DNA of 64,000 nt from Phycisphaerales bacterium (GCA_029260455.1 JAJDDF010000005.1:62001-126000); one strand, 5' to 3'. Counted from the first letter of the stretch, positions 54,115 through 63,994 are shown. Notes: generated by a model not told the origin, from the letters alone. Program-made: numbers and translations.

Positions 54115-55380
54115 GTGGAACTGATTACACAACATGAAACACTGCTGCTGACATTGGCGATCCTGTTCGGCCTCTACATGACGTGGGGCATCGGCGCCAA
54201 CGATGTGGCCAATGCCATGGGCACATCCGTCGGGTCCGGTGCCATCAAGGTGAAGCATGCGATCCTTATCGCTGCGGTCTTCGAGTTCTTCGGCGCATTC
54301 CTAGCGGGCGGACATGTGACATCCACCATCCGCAAGGGCATCATTGATCCAACGGTGGTTGCCGATGATCCTGGAACACTTGTTCTTGGGATGCTTGCAG
54401 CACTGCTCGCTGCTGCGATCTGGCTGATGATCGCTAGCTCTCGGGGATGGCCGGTTTCAACGACCCATTCAATCGTCGGGGCGATTGTGGGCTTCGCGGT
54501 CGCAGGCATCGGCGTGGATGCTGTCAACTGGGGGAAAATTGGCCAAATCGTCGCGAGCTGGCTCGTCTCGCCGGTGCTAGGCGGCCTGATCGCCTTCCTA
54601 TTGATGATGAGTATTCGGCGTTTGATCCTCAACACGAAAACGCCATTTCTCAATGCAAAACGTTGGTCGCCGATCTATGTCTTTCTGTTCGGTTTCGTCA
54701 TCTCACTTATCACCCTATTCAAAGGACTGAAACATCTCGACATTGACCTTTCGATTCCGATGAGTTTCCTGACGGCAATACTTTTTGGTGCGCTCATTAC
54801 TGGTATTGGATGGGCCCTTATTAATCGAGTGCAGGTCGATCCCACCGCCGACCGAGATTTTCAGTATGCAAGTGTTGAAAAAGTATTCGCACCCATGATG
54901 TTGTTCACGGCTGCGGCGATGGCATTCGCGCATGGGTCCAATGACGTGGCCAACGGCATCGGACCACTTGCAGCGGTGGTAAGTATTGTGAACTCAGGCG
55001 GCGAGGTCGCACAGAAGGCCGAACTGCCGCTTTGGATATTGGTCCTCGGTGGGGGCGGAATTGTCATCGGTCTTTCGACCATGGGCTACAGGGTGATGAA
55101 GACCATCGGTACCCAAATCACCGCACTGACACCCAGCCGTGCATTTTGTGCCGAGTTGGCAGCCGCGGGGACAGTTGTCCTGGCATCCCGCACCGGAATG
55201 CCCGTTTCAACAACACATATTCTCGTAGGGGCGGTCATCGGCGTGGGCCTTGCTCGCGGCGTTGGCGCTATTGACCTTCGAGTCATTGGCGGAATCGTCG
55301 TATCATGGCTCGTCACCCTGCCGGTGGGCGGCGTGCTGGCAGCACTTATCTTCTTTACCTTGAAGGGTATGTTTGGTTGA
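54115..55380 (+). CDS. pit: Inorganic phosphate transporter, Pit family
   Basis: A 421-residue membrane transporter of the Pit/PiT family, which takes up phosphate with metal or proton coupling. The two signature repeats GANDVANAMGTSVGSG (near residue 30) and GSNDVANGIGPLAAV (near residue 275), plus STTHSIVGAIVG and STTHILVGAVIGVG, are intact. About 10 helices can be drawn. GTG at 54115 is the start. Its stop overlaps a TTG of the P-loop gene (TTGA). Confidence 0.93.
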   Translation: MELITQHETLLLTLAILFGLYMTWGIGANDVANAMGTSVGSGAIKVKHAILIAAVFEFFGAFLAGGHVTSTIRKGIIDPTVVADDPGTLVLGMLAALLAAAIWLMIASSRGWPVSTTHSIVGAIVGFAVAGIGVDAVNWGKIGQIVASWLVSPVLGGLIAFLLMMSIRRLILNTKTPFLNAKRWSPIYVFLFGFVISLITLFKGLKHLDIDLSIPMSFLTAILFGALITGIGWALINRVQVDPTADRDFQYASVEKVFAPMMLFTAAAMAFAHGSNDVANGIGPLAAVVSIVNSGGEVAQKAELPLWILVLGGGGIVIGLSTMGYRVMKTIGTQITALTPSRAFCAELAAAGTVVLASRTGMPVSTTHILVGAVIGVGLARGVGAIDLRVIGGIVVSWLVTLPVGGVLAALIFFTLKGMFG

Positions 55381-55988
55381 TCCGGGCAGATGTGCATCTG
55401 AAAACCGTTGAAATTGAGGCCCTGGATGACATCAGGGGAATCGCGTTTCCTCAAGGAGTTCGGTTCCGCCAGATCCTCATCAGCGGCCCCGTTGGAAGTG
55501 GCAAGACCACGATGGTGGAAACGCTCCACGCCTGGCCCGAAGAAGGCTACATCGACCTGACGATGAACAACTGGTGGCGCAGTCGGCTCCTGACATTCAG
55601 GCCACGCGAGGTTCATTTTGGCATTCCGTTTGTCGGGCACGACACCGTCATTCATGGTCGATGGCCCTCGTCACCCATTGATACGAAACGGCTTTATCTG
55701 CCACCAAGGAAAACAAGATTCTTCAATATCGACTGGCGAGCGAAATTCGTCTTTGATTTCCTGCTTCCGCCGACGGAATCCATTTTTGAAAGCCGCAAGA
55801 CGCGCGCCAAGCTGGGAAGTCATCCCGGCGATGCTGATGTGACTCTGGAAAAGGTGCAGTCAGAAGTTGCTGCTTACAAGGCGCTGGCCTCACACTTCCA
55901 TCGCAACGGCATGAAGGTCTATATCCGGGATCAGTTTCAGGGCAATCCGAGACGCATTATCGATCCGGCGGCAACTGATATTCCCTGA
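55377..55988 (+). CDS. P-loop NTPase or kinase-like protein of unknown role
   Basis: A 203-residue protein with Walker A GPVGSGKTT (about 37-45) near the N-terminus. A short domain with no other recognisable kinase motif follows; charged stretches include RPREVHFGIPFVGHD and RNGMKVYIRDQFQGNPRRI. Its overlap with pit (TTG start at 55377, TTGA) suggests co-expression. The neighbour on the other strand encodes a calcineurin-like phosphatase, so it might phosphorylate something that enzyme dephosphorylates; this is speculation. A GTG at 55392 is an alternative start. Confidence 0.6.
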   Translation: MIRADVHLKTVEIEALDDIRGIAFPQGVRFRQILISGPVGSGKTTMVETLHAWPEEGYIDLTMNNWWRSRLLTFRPREVHFGIPFVGHDTVIHGRWPSSPIDTKRLYLPPRKTRFFNIDWRAKFVFDFLLPPTESIFESRKTRAKLGSHPGDADVTLEKVQSEVAAYKALASHFHRNGMKVYIRDQFQGNPRRIIDPAATDIP

Positions 55989-56064
55989 AACACGTTCGCC
56001 AATGGTCGCGCGCATGAAACCGATGCAAGACAATACGGATAGATTCATTTCATCACAAACTATA

Positions 56065-57522
56065 TTAGCAGTGCACGCTCGCCCGTTGGTTCACCCACGG
56101 CAACAGGATCTCTGCGGAATAGACCTGCGGCACAATGTTGTTGTCGATTCGCGTGAATACGCCAACCTGATCTGCAAGGGCGCTCGACACCATGTGATGT
56201 TGGGGGATGCGGCAAATGTCCTGCCACACCGTTTCGACCGTAGAAAATGGGGAGTGGGCAACAATAAAGGGCATGTCATCACGCAAGCCGAGAGACTTGC
56301 GGAAGCGCTGCACATCCCCGCGCGTGTACCCTGATGGGAACGCTGGCGTCTTGGGTCGATTCCAGAAAAGTTCCTCTGCGATCCGCGGTGATTGTCTGGC
56401 GTTGATCAATAGCTCACGCGAGATTCGAGTCCGTGGCGGACCGGCATGACAGGCCACGAAATCATTCGACAACGCGACCAGCGGAGACAAGCGGTAAAAC
56501 TTTTGGAGTTCCGCATAGTACGCCTCACCACGAACACGTCGGATATGTTTCTCCCACAATCGCCCCTGAGGTACGCCGCCCTTTGTGATTTCCTCCGAGA
56601 AACTGTCGTGATTGCCGAGCAGGAAAAAAACCTGATCGGGAAACGCTGTCTTGAGCTTGAAGATGAGGTCCATCATGAGCACCGACGTGTCCATGGATGC
56701 ACTCGCATCCGGGTCCTCCGCGTGTACGGCGTCGCCAAGGAAAACCAGCGCTGCGTTCCCGCGATCCAGTTCTTCCATAATGGCATTCTCGCTGAGAATC
56801 TTCAGCAAATTATCCACCCGGGCATGCAGGTCTCCAATGAGAACAGGAGTGAGACGTTCGGGCAGTTCCACCAGAGCGCCCGGGTGACCGTCAGCCGCGA
56901 GCGGTCGGTACGGCGATCTCGTCAGGCAATCATTGACTGTTCTCAAGAGCGTTAGTCCATCTTCCGGCGTGAGCGCCTCAATGGGGCCGCCGAAGATATC
57001 AATCACCCGCTCCAGAGCCCGCGTGCGGCGCGTGACCAGACGTCGGGCAGCGCTCTCATCAGAAACAATAGAAATGTTTGCTTGAGGAGCGGAGGTAGAA
57101 ATGCGCAAGACGAGTGCATTTCCCTCGTGTTCAATCTCAATGAAGTGCCCTCCTGAGTGGAAACGGCCCCCTCGATCGTCATCGCAATAGCGCACCACAA
57201 TTTCGTCACTTGGGCGGATACGTTTGAAGTGGCCCATCCCTGAAAAATAGGAATCAGGGTCAATCACGATGAGATCGGAAGGCGACTGATCACTCGAGTC
57301 GTTGACGGTCATCTCGGGATAGAGATGCAGACGGTGCTCGCCAATTTCGATGGCAAACGCTGAGTTCTGCAATGATATTCGTATAATTTTCGACGATAAA
57401 CACAGCTTCTGGTGCGGGTTGAGCGCAATCGTTTCGGCACCCTCGCGCCCATAGTTTCGCAGGCGTCTCAATGCTCTTGGAAAGACGCTCGATGAGCCAA
57501 CGTTTTCAAACTGTGGTTTCAC
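56065..57522 (-). CDS. Calcineurin-like metallophosphoesterase with N-terminal FHA-like region
   Basis: A 485-residue protein. The C-terminal part holds the metallophosphoesterase motifs GDLHARVDN (about 228-236), FLGDAVH, and GNHDSF, with late His in VAHSPF. The first 200 residues are mostly beta strands and a helical segment (VTRRTRALERVIDIFGGP) without a known domain; they might be regulatory. No membrane helix or signal is seen. It converges with the P-loop gene. The substrate could be phosphoprotein, nucleotide or polyphosphate; I cannot tell. Confidence 0.8.
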   Translation of the reverse strand: MKPQFENVGSSSVFPRALRRLRNYGREGAETIALNPHQKLCLSSKIIRISLQNSAFAIEIGEHRLHLYPEMTVNDSSDQSPSDLIVIDPDSYFSGMGHFKRIRPSDEIVVRYCDDDRGGRFHSGGHFIEIEHEGNALVLRISTSAPQANISIVSDESAARRLVTRRTRALERVIDIFGGPIEALTPEDGLTLLRTVNDCLTRSPYRPLAADGHPGALVELPERLTPVLIGDLHARVDNLLKILSENAIMEELDRGNAALVFLGDAVHAEDPDASASMDTSVLMMDLIFKLKTAFPDQVFFLLGNHDSFSEEITKGGVPQGRLWEKHIRRVRGEAYYAELQKFYRLSPLVALSNDFVACHAGPPRTRISRELLINARQSPRIAEELFWNRPKTPAFPSGYTRGDVQRFRKSLGLRDDMPFIVAHSPFSTVETVWQDICRIPQHHMVSSALADQVGVFTRIDNNIVPQVYSAEILLPWVNQRASVHC

Positions 57523-57974
57523 GTCAGGCAGTTTTCAATCATCGGATTGTGTTGATCTGATTCTTGATGCGACGGCTCGTGGATGTGCACAGGACATATT
57601 GTAGTGGAATGGCCCTCATGGGTCCCCTTTGCGCGCACATCCTCAGGATATTCTGGGGGACTCCGCTGATCCACGAAATGTCAAATTCTTCTCCCCGGTG
57701 GACTCAGCTGGCAAAGCTCAGCATCGCTCCTCACCCCTGCCGGGCTTCACGAGAGGACACAAATCGTGCATTTTTTGCTGACTCGATCCCCCGAGGGCGG
57801 GCTCACGATGCACGGCTACCAGTACACATTGGATCCTCACCCGGAGGTCGTTATCTACTGGAATTGCATCATAAAAAGCCTGTTGTTATGGGCTCTCAAG
57901 AATCTTCACTTCATGTGAATCTGGAACCGCACTGGGGCACTCCTGATGAACAGCAGAAACAAGGAAAGCGTGCC
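57523..57974. other. 452-base region upstream of a small hypothetical gene
   Basis: The frame of the downstream gene is open through most of it, but the residues are low-complexity and lack a ribosome binding site. It should contain the promoters of both neighbours; none is recognisable. Confidence 0.4.
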
Positions 57975-58577
57975 ATGACGAATCGAGAATCAAACAGTAA
58001 TACCCCGAACTTTGAGCATCTGGTAGACATCGCGAACAAGCCGCAGGCATCCGAAGCCACGGCGAGCGCGGGGCAGTCAGGTGCTGTTGCGAAGGTCGTC
58101 GGCGCGCTCCGGTGCGTCATGGACTCGCTTCGGGTCGCGGGGCCTGCTGGCGAATCAGCCATTCAGCAAGCAACCTCATTTCCCGGCGCGTTTGCATCGC
58201 GTCTGGGAGTGGACAAGCTCGGCGCCGGCCTGGCACACCTGGTCAGTGATACGCGTGGCGTAGTGCTCGCGGGGTACCGCGGCGCTGCGTCAACCTATGC
58301 ACTCACCTTTGAAGCAGACGGCGTCGAGATTCATCTCGAAGTCACACCCGTCCCAGTTGATGGCGGTGCCGCCGAGATTCAGGCGCACATCGACACCGGT
58401 GGGGATGACACCATGGGCACAGTGCACTTTCAAAAAGTGTTGGATGCAGGCGAGGCCACGAGTGCCGCTATCGATGACGGAGGATACGCGTCCGTCTCAT
58501 TGCCTCTTGGAACATATGACGCAGTAATCGAACTTGCGGGGCGCAACATTGTTGTGCCTGCTGTGGAACTTGGATGA
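57975..58577 (+). CDS. Hypothetical protein with a domain shared with the sigma/CHAT operon
   Basis: A 200-residue protein. The first 70 residues are helical and low complexity; the rest (about 85-200) is beta-rich, with GVVLAGYRGAASTYALTFEADG and GGYASVSLPLGTYDAVIELA. The GALAGYRAA...TQY stretch of the protein encoded at 30422 aligns with it, as does the closing strand (YDAVIELAGRNIVVPA here, YALVLDVAGAALDCAIIV there). AAGGAAAG precedes the ATG at 57975; earlier starts (to 57564) are possible. It is placed before ppk. Function unknown. Confidence 0.6.
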   Translation: MTNRESNSNTPNFEHLVDIANKPQASEATASAGQSGAVAKVVGALRCVMDSLRVAGPAGESAIQQATSFPGAFASRLGVDKLGAGLAHLVSDTRGVVLAGYRGAASTYALTFEADGVEIHLEVTPVPVDGGAAEIQAHIDTGGDDTMGTVHFQKVLDAGEATSAAIDDGGYASVSLPLGTYDAVIELAGRNIVVPAVELG

Positions 58578-58628
58578 ACAAGAAGAATCAAATGACTGTC
58601 GAACCGGGCAAGAGACGAAAGGCGCATC

Positions 58629-60926
58629 ATGAGCGCGTGCAACATAGCAGGACAAGATTGCTTCGAGCATTACAAACAAGGCAGATCAATGATGTTTCAT
58701 TCACGGTGTAACGAGCGATTTCTGCGAGAACCCCGGCGGGGCAGCGAGCACGAAGCAGATCACAACTGGAGCACATTTTTGAGCACCGCTAGCTTCGATC
58801 GTCATTCTGTTTCACCACGGTCCAACAAACCGGAGGCGATGTGTGCGAAAACGCCGGTCTGGGACGACCTTCGTGAGCCATCACTGTATCTCAATCGAGA
58901 GCTGACTTGGCTGGCCTACAACCGCAGAGTGCTTGATGAAGCAAAGAACCTACAAACACCACTGCTGGAACGGCTCAAGTTTCTTGCCATTGTGAGCTCA
59001 AACCTCGATGAATTTTTCATGAAAAGAATTGGCGGCTTGAAGCATCAGGTGAGCGCAGGGTACACAAAAACGACCGTAGATGGTCGCACGCCGCAACAGC
59101 AGATCACCGAGTGCGCAGTTCAAGTGCGCGAGCTCATTGCAGAAAAGGCCGAGATTGCAAAAGCCGTGCTTGCAGAGCTCCGCAATCACAATGTGCATCT
59201 GCACTGCTACGAAGAACTGAGTGATGCTGAACGGAAGGTATTGCGAGAGAACTATGAACGAGATGTACTCCCATTGGTAACACCGCTTGGTCTGGATTCA
59301 TCGCATCCATTTCCGCATTTTTCTAACCTCAGCGTGAACCTGTTGGTGACATTCATTGAACCGGGGCAGGATGAATCACTGATTCTTGTCAGGGTTCCTG
59401 CGGGACCGTGTTCACCACGATTTGTGCGCATCGGAAAAGACCACCGCTACGTTGCGCTTGAAGAAATTGTTGCGCACAATCTGGATCTCCTTCTTCCCGA
59501 CTGCGAAGTAAAAAGTTGTCAACCCTTTCGTATCACGCGACACGCTTCACCTGAACATGATGAAGAGGGGACCGAGGATCTGCTTGCCATGATTGAAGCA
59601 GAGCTGCGCAATCGCGAATTCCTGCCCTGCGTTCGCCTTGAAATGGGACCTGAAATGGCACCCGCTCAGCGAAACATGCTTGCAAAAAACCTGCAAATTG
59701 ATCCTGCAGCAGACATATACACAGACCATGCGCTCCTCGGGATGGCCGATCTCATGCAACTCGCGGGCCTTGATATCCCAGCACTTCATGATATTCCCCA
59801 TGAACCGGTGACCAACCCTCTTCTCCCGCCTGATAGAGGTGTATTTGAGTCGATTCGCCTTCACGGCTCGATCTTGTTGCAATTCCCCAGGGAATCGTTT
59901 GCTACGTCAGTCGAACGTTTCGTTACTGAGGCAAGTGAAGACCCGGATGTTCTTGCAATCAAGGCGACGCTTTACCGCACATCTGCAAGCACGGGGATTG
60001 TCGACAGCCTTGTAAAAGCGGCGCACGACGGCAAACACGTTGTGGTGATGGTGGAACTCAAAGCACGTTTTGATGAAGCAGCCAACGTTGTCTGGGCGCG
60101 GCGACTCGAAGAAGCCGGAGTCCATGTCAGCTACGGCATCGAGAACCTCAAAACCCACTGCAAGGCACTTTTCGTCGTACGCCGAGAGAACAATGAACTC
60201 AATCGGTATGTCCATGTGAGTACTGGCAACTACCACGCCGGAACAGCTCGCGTTTACGCGGACTTTGGTTTACTGAGTTGTGATGAGGAACTATGCGAGG
60301 ATATCGCGGATCTTTTCAATGTCCTGACCAGCGGCCGCAATATCTCAAGAACATATCGCAAGGCGCTGACCGCGCCCGATATTATGAAGAAATCTCTCAT
60401 CGCCAAAATTTTACGTGAAATTGAACATCACTCCGAAGACTCACCGGGGCACATTCGTCTCAAGACGAACGCACTTGAAGACTCGGACATTGTCGAAGCG
60501 CTGTACCGGGCAGGACGGGCCGGGGTGCGCATTGAACTCTTTGTGCGCGATACCTGTCGACTTCGCCCGGGACTTACGGGCCTCTCAGAGAACATCACCG
60601 TGATTGCCACCATCAGTCGGTTCCTCGAGCACGCACGCGTGTACTACTTTCGCAACGGCGGCAACGAGGAATATTACATCGGTTCGGCGGACCTCATGCA
60701 GCGCAATCTCGAGCACCGGATCGAACTTCTGGTGCCGGTTGAGGGTGCGGCATTGCGTGAGACACTCTCGAACTACCTGGATAAGCAGCGCCGTGACCGG
60801 CAACATTCATGGCATTTGCATTCGGACGGCAGGTATACGCGGCAGCCACCAGTAACGGCAACGCAGCATCCCCGTTCCAAGCTGCCAGTGAATAACCGCA
60901 TGGAGGGGGGATGCGCCACTTGCTAG
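58629..60926 (+). CDS. ppk1: Polyphosphate kinase 1
   Basis: A PPK1 that makes polyphosphate from ATP. The core starts LYLNRELTWLAYNRRVLDEA. The autophosphorylated His is in NRYVHVSTGNY (His529 with this start), and the second His is in FLEHARVYYF (His668). An N-terminal extension of about 75 residues is unlike PPK1 and leads to three possible starts: 58629 (with AAAGG), 58689, and 58839 (with GGAGG too close). The start at 58839 gives the usual length of about 695. The C-terminus has about 40 additional low-complexity residues. It follows the phosphate transport genes and fits a polyphosphate-storage role. Confidence 0.93.
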   Translation: MSACNIAGQDCFEHYKQGRSMMFHSRCNERFLREPRRGSEHEADHNWSTFLSTASFDRHSVSPRSNKPEAMCAKTPVWDDLREPSLYLNRELTWLAYNRRVLDEAKNLQTPLLERLKFLAIVSSNLDEFFMKRIGGLKHQVSAGYTKTTVDGRTPQQQITECAVQVRELIAEKAEIAKAVLAELRNHNVHLHCYEELSDAERKVLRENYERDVLPLVTPLGLDSSHPFPHFSNLSVNLLVTFIEPGQDESLILVRVPAGPCSPRFVRIGKDHRYVALEEIVAHNLDLLLPDCEVKSCQPFRITRHASPEHDEEGTEDLLAMIEAELRNREFLPCVRLEMGPEMAPAQRNMLAKNLQIDPAADIYTDHALLGMADLMQLAGLDIPALHDIPHEPVTNPLLPPDRGVFESIRLHGSILLQFPRESFATSVERFVTEASEDPDVLAIKATLYRTSASTGIVDSLVKAAHDGKHVVVMVELKARFDEAANVVWARRLEEAGVHVSYGIENLKTHCKALFVVRRENNELNRYVHVSTGNYHAGTARVYADFGLLSCDEELCEDIADLFNVLTSGRNISRTYRKALTAPDIMKKSLIAKILREIEHHSEDSPGHIRLKTNALEDSDIVEALYRAGRAGVRIELFVRDTCRLRPGLTGLSENITVIATISRFLEHARVYYFRNGGNEEYYIGSADLMQRNLEHRIELLVPVEGAALRETLSNYLDKQRRDRQHSWHLHSDGRYTRQPPVTATQHPRSKLPVNNRMEGGCATC

Positions 60927-60989
60927 CATCACATCGGGGCACCGCAGTACCGGCAATGGACGGACCCGCATCGAATCGCCGATACCGTA

Positions 60990-61637
60990 ATGAACGAACG
61001 CGGAGCACCATCAATGGCTAAAGCTGAGAAACGAAACGCAACCCCCAGCGGTGACGGGAAGAAAAAAAAAGACAAGGGATCATCCAAGCCGGAGAGCAAC
61101 CCGGGATTTGGCACCGCACGCGGAATTGAATCCATGTTCCGTAACGGCTATCGGGCGCAGCTGGACATGATCGCGCTGGCTGCCACAAAGTCCAACATCA
61201 TGATCTCGGTGAACAGTTCTCTGTTTGCGTTGCTCACGCTGACCAGTGCATACATGTTGAACAGCCAGCCGCAACTGTTGATACCCATGGCAATCTTCCT
61301 GCTGACCTGCATCGTGTCTGTTTTCTTTGCGGTGCTCGCAGCTCGCCCGCAGAGAGCAGCGAAAGTCAAGATGGAGTTGGAAGATTTTCGTGAGGGACAC
61401 GCAGACCTACTCGTCTTTGAATATTTTGCCAAACTCACCAAAGAGGACTACATGACCATGATGACGGAGCTCATGCAGGACAAGGATCGCGTGTACACCG
61501 CAATGGTAGCGCACCTGTATTTCCTTGGAAGATCGGCCGATCGGAGCTTCATGTTGCTTCGCGTGTCCTACACTGCCTTTATCGTCGGACTCATCGCAAG
61601 CTTCATCGCATTTGCCGTGGCGGCGATCGCTTTTTGA
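60990..61637 (+). CDS. Pycsar-effector-type transmembrane protein (DUF5706-like)
   Basis: A 215-residue membrane protein. A basic Lys/Gly-rich N-terminus leads to the pattern IALAATKSNIMISVNSSLFALLTL, then a second helix (about residues 90-113), a soluble loop with KEDYMTMMTELMQD, and a final helix. This resembles the Pycsar effector TM family, which disrupts membranes when a cyclic-nucleotide signal binds. No cyclase or HD phosphohydrolase is beside it, so a defence role is not shown. It lies between ppk and a DUF3616-like gene. Confidence 0.65.
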   Translation: MNERGAPSMAKAEKRNATPSGDGKKKKDKGSSKPESNPGFGTARGIESMFRNGYRAQLDMIALAATKSNIMISVNSSLFALLTLTSAYMLNSQPQLLIPMAIFLLTCIVSVFFAVLAARPQRAAKVKMELEDFREGHADLLVFEYFAKLTKEDYMTMMTELMQDKDRVYTAMVAHLYFLGRSADRSFMLLRVSYTAFIVGLIASFIAFAVAAIAF

Positions 61638-61679
61638 TTGCTGGCAATTCATCATGAGTTGACCTGACGAGAACACCGA

Positions 61680-62759
61680 ATGCCCGAAGAGTCCGAACAT
61701 TCAGTCACAGTTGAATCCGCTGTTTGCAGAAAGCGCATTGACTCAGATACTTTGCTTCTCATCGTGTCCGGACTCATCGCGATCAGCATTCTGCTTCCTG
61801 TGCTATTTGGCTTCACAAAAGAAGGCAATCATGCAGACTCGGGCCCGACAGTGTTTCATAAAGTCGATGGGCTGTACGAGCCCTCCGGCGTTGCGCAGCT
61901 TAATGACGGACGCCTGCTTGTGGTCGAGGATGAGCCAACACGACCGTTCACGCTGTTGACCAAAAAGAATGACGCAAACGGTTTTCACGTGAAAGCAATT
62001 CGAGCGCGATCACTGTTCGAGCCAGCACTTGCCGAAATTAGTGATCTTGAAGGGGTGGCACTTGCACCCGACGGTTTTGTCTATGCGATCACATCTCACT
62101 CGCGAAAGAACAATGGCCAGCGCAATCTCAAGCGTGAAAAGTTGATCCGATTTAAGATAGAAGGCAATACGTTATACAAGTCGGCCATCCGCAACGATTT
62201 GCGCAAGAGCTTGAAGCACGCGTTTCCTTCAATTGAGGCGGCGACAAAAAAATCCAAGACCAAAGGCAACGAAGGACTGAATATCGAAGGGCTTGCCTTC
62301 GACCCGGACGGTAAGCAATTGTGGCTTGGTTTCCGTGGCCCGCTCATCGATGACAAGGCGATTTTGATTGCGATTCTGAATCCGCGCGGCGTTTTCGAGT
62401 CTGGCGAGACATTTCGTTTCACACAATCGCCGCAGCTGCTTGATCTCGGTGGGGGCGGCATCAGAGACATTGTTTACGTACCGCATCTTCACGGCTATTT
62501 GGTTGTCAGTCAGCAAGAAGGCACGAAAAAGGAAAAGCGGTTCAAGTTGTGGTTCTGGAGTGGTGCTCCCGCCGACTCGCCGCACCGCGTGCGCATCGAG
62601 GGCGTTGATGACCTTGCGCGCGTCGAAGCCATCGCACCGGTGACCTTCGATGGCAAAGACCAGATTCTGCTGTTGAGTGATGATGGAGACCGATCCAAAG
62701 GAAGGCGAGCCGGTCATCTCCTTGTGGATTATTCCCGTCTTGAGATTGACGCCCAATGA
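61680..62759 (+). CDS. Membrane-anchored beta-propeller-like protein (DUF3616-like)
   Basis: A 359-residue protein with one N-terminal helix (about 22-42) and an extracytoplasmic domain of about 300 residues. Repeated strands such as DGLYEPSGVAQLNDGRLLVVEDEP, SDLEGVALAPDGFVYAITSHS and LNIEGLAFDPDGKQLWLGFRG suggest a propeller and fit DUF3616-like proteins. The Asp/Glu-rich strands may bind calcium. The stop overlaps the porin ATG (ATGA), so the two are coupled. Its role in the phosphate island is unknown. Confidence 0.7.
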   Translation: MPEESEHSVTVESAVCRKRIDSDTLLLIVSGLIAISILLPVLFGFTKEGNHADSGPTVFHKVDGLYEPSGVAQLNDGRLLVVEDEPTRPFTLLTKKNDANGFHVKAIRARSLFEPALAEISDLEGVALAPDGFVYAITSHSRKNNGQRNLKREKLIRFKIEGNTLYKSAIRNDLRKSLKHAFPSIEAATKKSKTKGNEGLNIEGLAFDPDGKQLWLGFRGPLIDDKAILIAILNPRGVFESGETFRFTQSPQLLDLGGGGIRDIVYVPHLHGYLVVSQQEGTKKEKRFKLWFWSGAPADSPHRVRIEGVDDLARVEAIAPVTFDGKDQILLLSDDGDRSKGRRAGHLLVDYSRLEIDAQ

Positions 62760-63994
62760 ATCAAAGGAATGTACTGATGAAACGAGGCATCATGTGGTTG
62801 GTTCTCTGTGCAGTACCTTTTTCATCAGCGCTCGGCGCAACTGAAAATGAAACTGCAACAATCAAGCCTCTCGGCGCCGATGAGGTCCGGGCATTGGTCT
62901 ACAGCGTGCTCGCAGATGCGGACATGCGGTCGAGTTTGCTTGACAAGGACAAACAAGGCGGATGGGACGACGGATTCTATCTCTCCGACGATTCCGGAAG
63001 GTTCAAACTCGAACTCTCCGGGCAAATGCAGTTTCGATGGATCGGCACCTTTCAGGACGACACGCCGGGAGAAGATTCCACCGAGACAGGATTCGTAAAC
63101 CGCAGAACGAAACTTTCTTTCGATGGCTACGCCGTCGACCCTGCGTGGGAGTATCACATCACTGGTGGATTTTCTCGCAAGGACGGGGGCTTCGGGCTTC
63201 AGGATGCCTACGTCGAGCGCGACTTGGGGAAAGGCTGGAGCCTTAAATTCGGACAATTCAAAGCCCCATTCATGCGCGAGGAACTTATCTCAAGCAAGCG
63301 GCAGTTGGCTGTTGCCCGGTCACTGGTCAATGAAACATTCAATCAAGGGCGATCCCAGGGTATTGAATTGGTCTACAAGAATGACCACATCCACGCGAGT
63401 GCGATGTTCAGCGATGGCTTTGATTCAGCCAACGTCGCTGCACTTGAAGAGGATGTTGAGTTCGGCATCACAGCCCGGGTGGAGTTCCTTATCGATGGCA
63501 AGTGGAAACAATTCAAGGATTTCACTTCGTGGGAGAAGGATAAGTTCGCTGCAATGGTCGGTGGCGCGGTCCATTACGAAGAAGAGGATGGCGGGGGCGA
63601 TGAAGAAACATTCACGTGGACTGTCGATGGGTCAATCGAATTTGGCGGCGCAAATTTGTTTGCCGCGATCGTCGGTCGTCATATGGATATGAAGGGCAGC
63701 GATCAATACGGGTTCATCTTTCAGGGCGGCGCATTCCTGAATGATGACTGGGAAGCTTTTGCCCGCTACGAATGGGGGGATATTGACAAGGCTGGCTTCG
63801 AAGACCTCAGCATTGTGACCGTCGGCGTCAATCGCTATTACCACAAGCATGCCTTGAAGTGGACGACAGACATTGGCTACGCCTTCGATCGCGTCCGCGG
63901 TGGGTTTTCCTCGAGCGGAACCGGCTGGCTCACAGATCCGAAGGGTGCTGATGGACAGATCGTCATCAGAAGCCAGATTCAATTTTTATTCTAA
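62756..63994 (+). CDS. Phosphate-type outer-membrane porin (OprP/OprO family)
   Basis: A 412-residue exported barrel. The signal peptide ends near ALGA. FKLELSGQMQFRWIG, FVNRRTKLSFDGYAVDPAWEYHI and KFGQFKAPFMREEL follow the OprP/phosphate-selective porin pattern, and it ends in IQFLF with a terminal Phe. It is coupled to the DUF3616-like gene by ATGA. With pit and ppk it would complete a path from outer membrane to polyphosphate. Whether it is truly phosphate-selective cannot be read from the sequence. An internal ATG at 62777 is a possible start. Confidence 0.85.
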   Translation: MNQRNVLMKRGIMWLVLCAVPFSSALGATENETATIKPLGADEVRALVYSVLADADMRSSLLDKDKQGGWDDGFYLSDDSGRFKLELSGQMQFRWIGTFQDDTPGEDSTETGFVNRRTKLSFDGYAVDPAWEYHITGGFSRKDGGFGLQDAYVERDLGKGWSLKFGQFKAPFMREELISSKRQLAVARSLVNETFNQGRSQGIELVYKNDHIHASAMFSDGFDSANVAALEEDVEFGITARVEFLIDGKWKQFKDFTSWEKDKFAAMVGGAVHYEEEDGGGDEETFTWTVDGSIEFGGANLFAAIVGRHMDMKGSDQYGFIFQGGAFLNDDWEAFARYEWGDIDKAGFEDLSIVTVGVNRYYHKHALKWTTDIGYAFDRVRGGFSSSGTGWLTDPKGADGQIVIRSQIQFLF

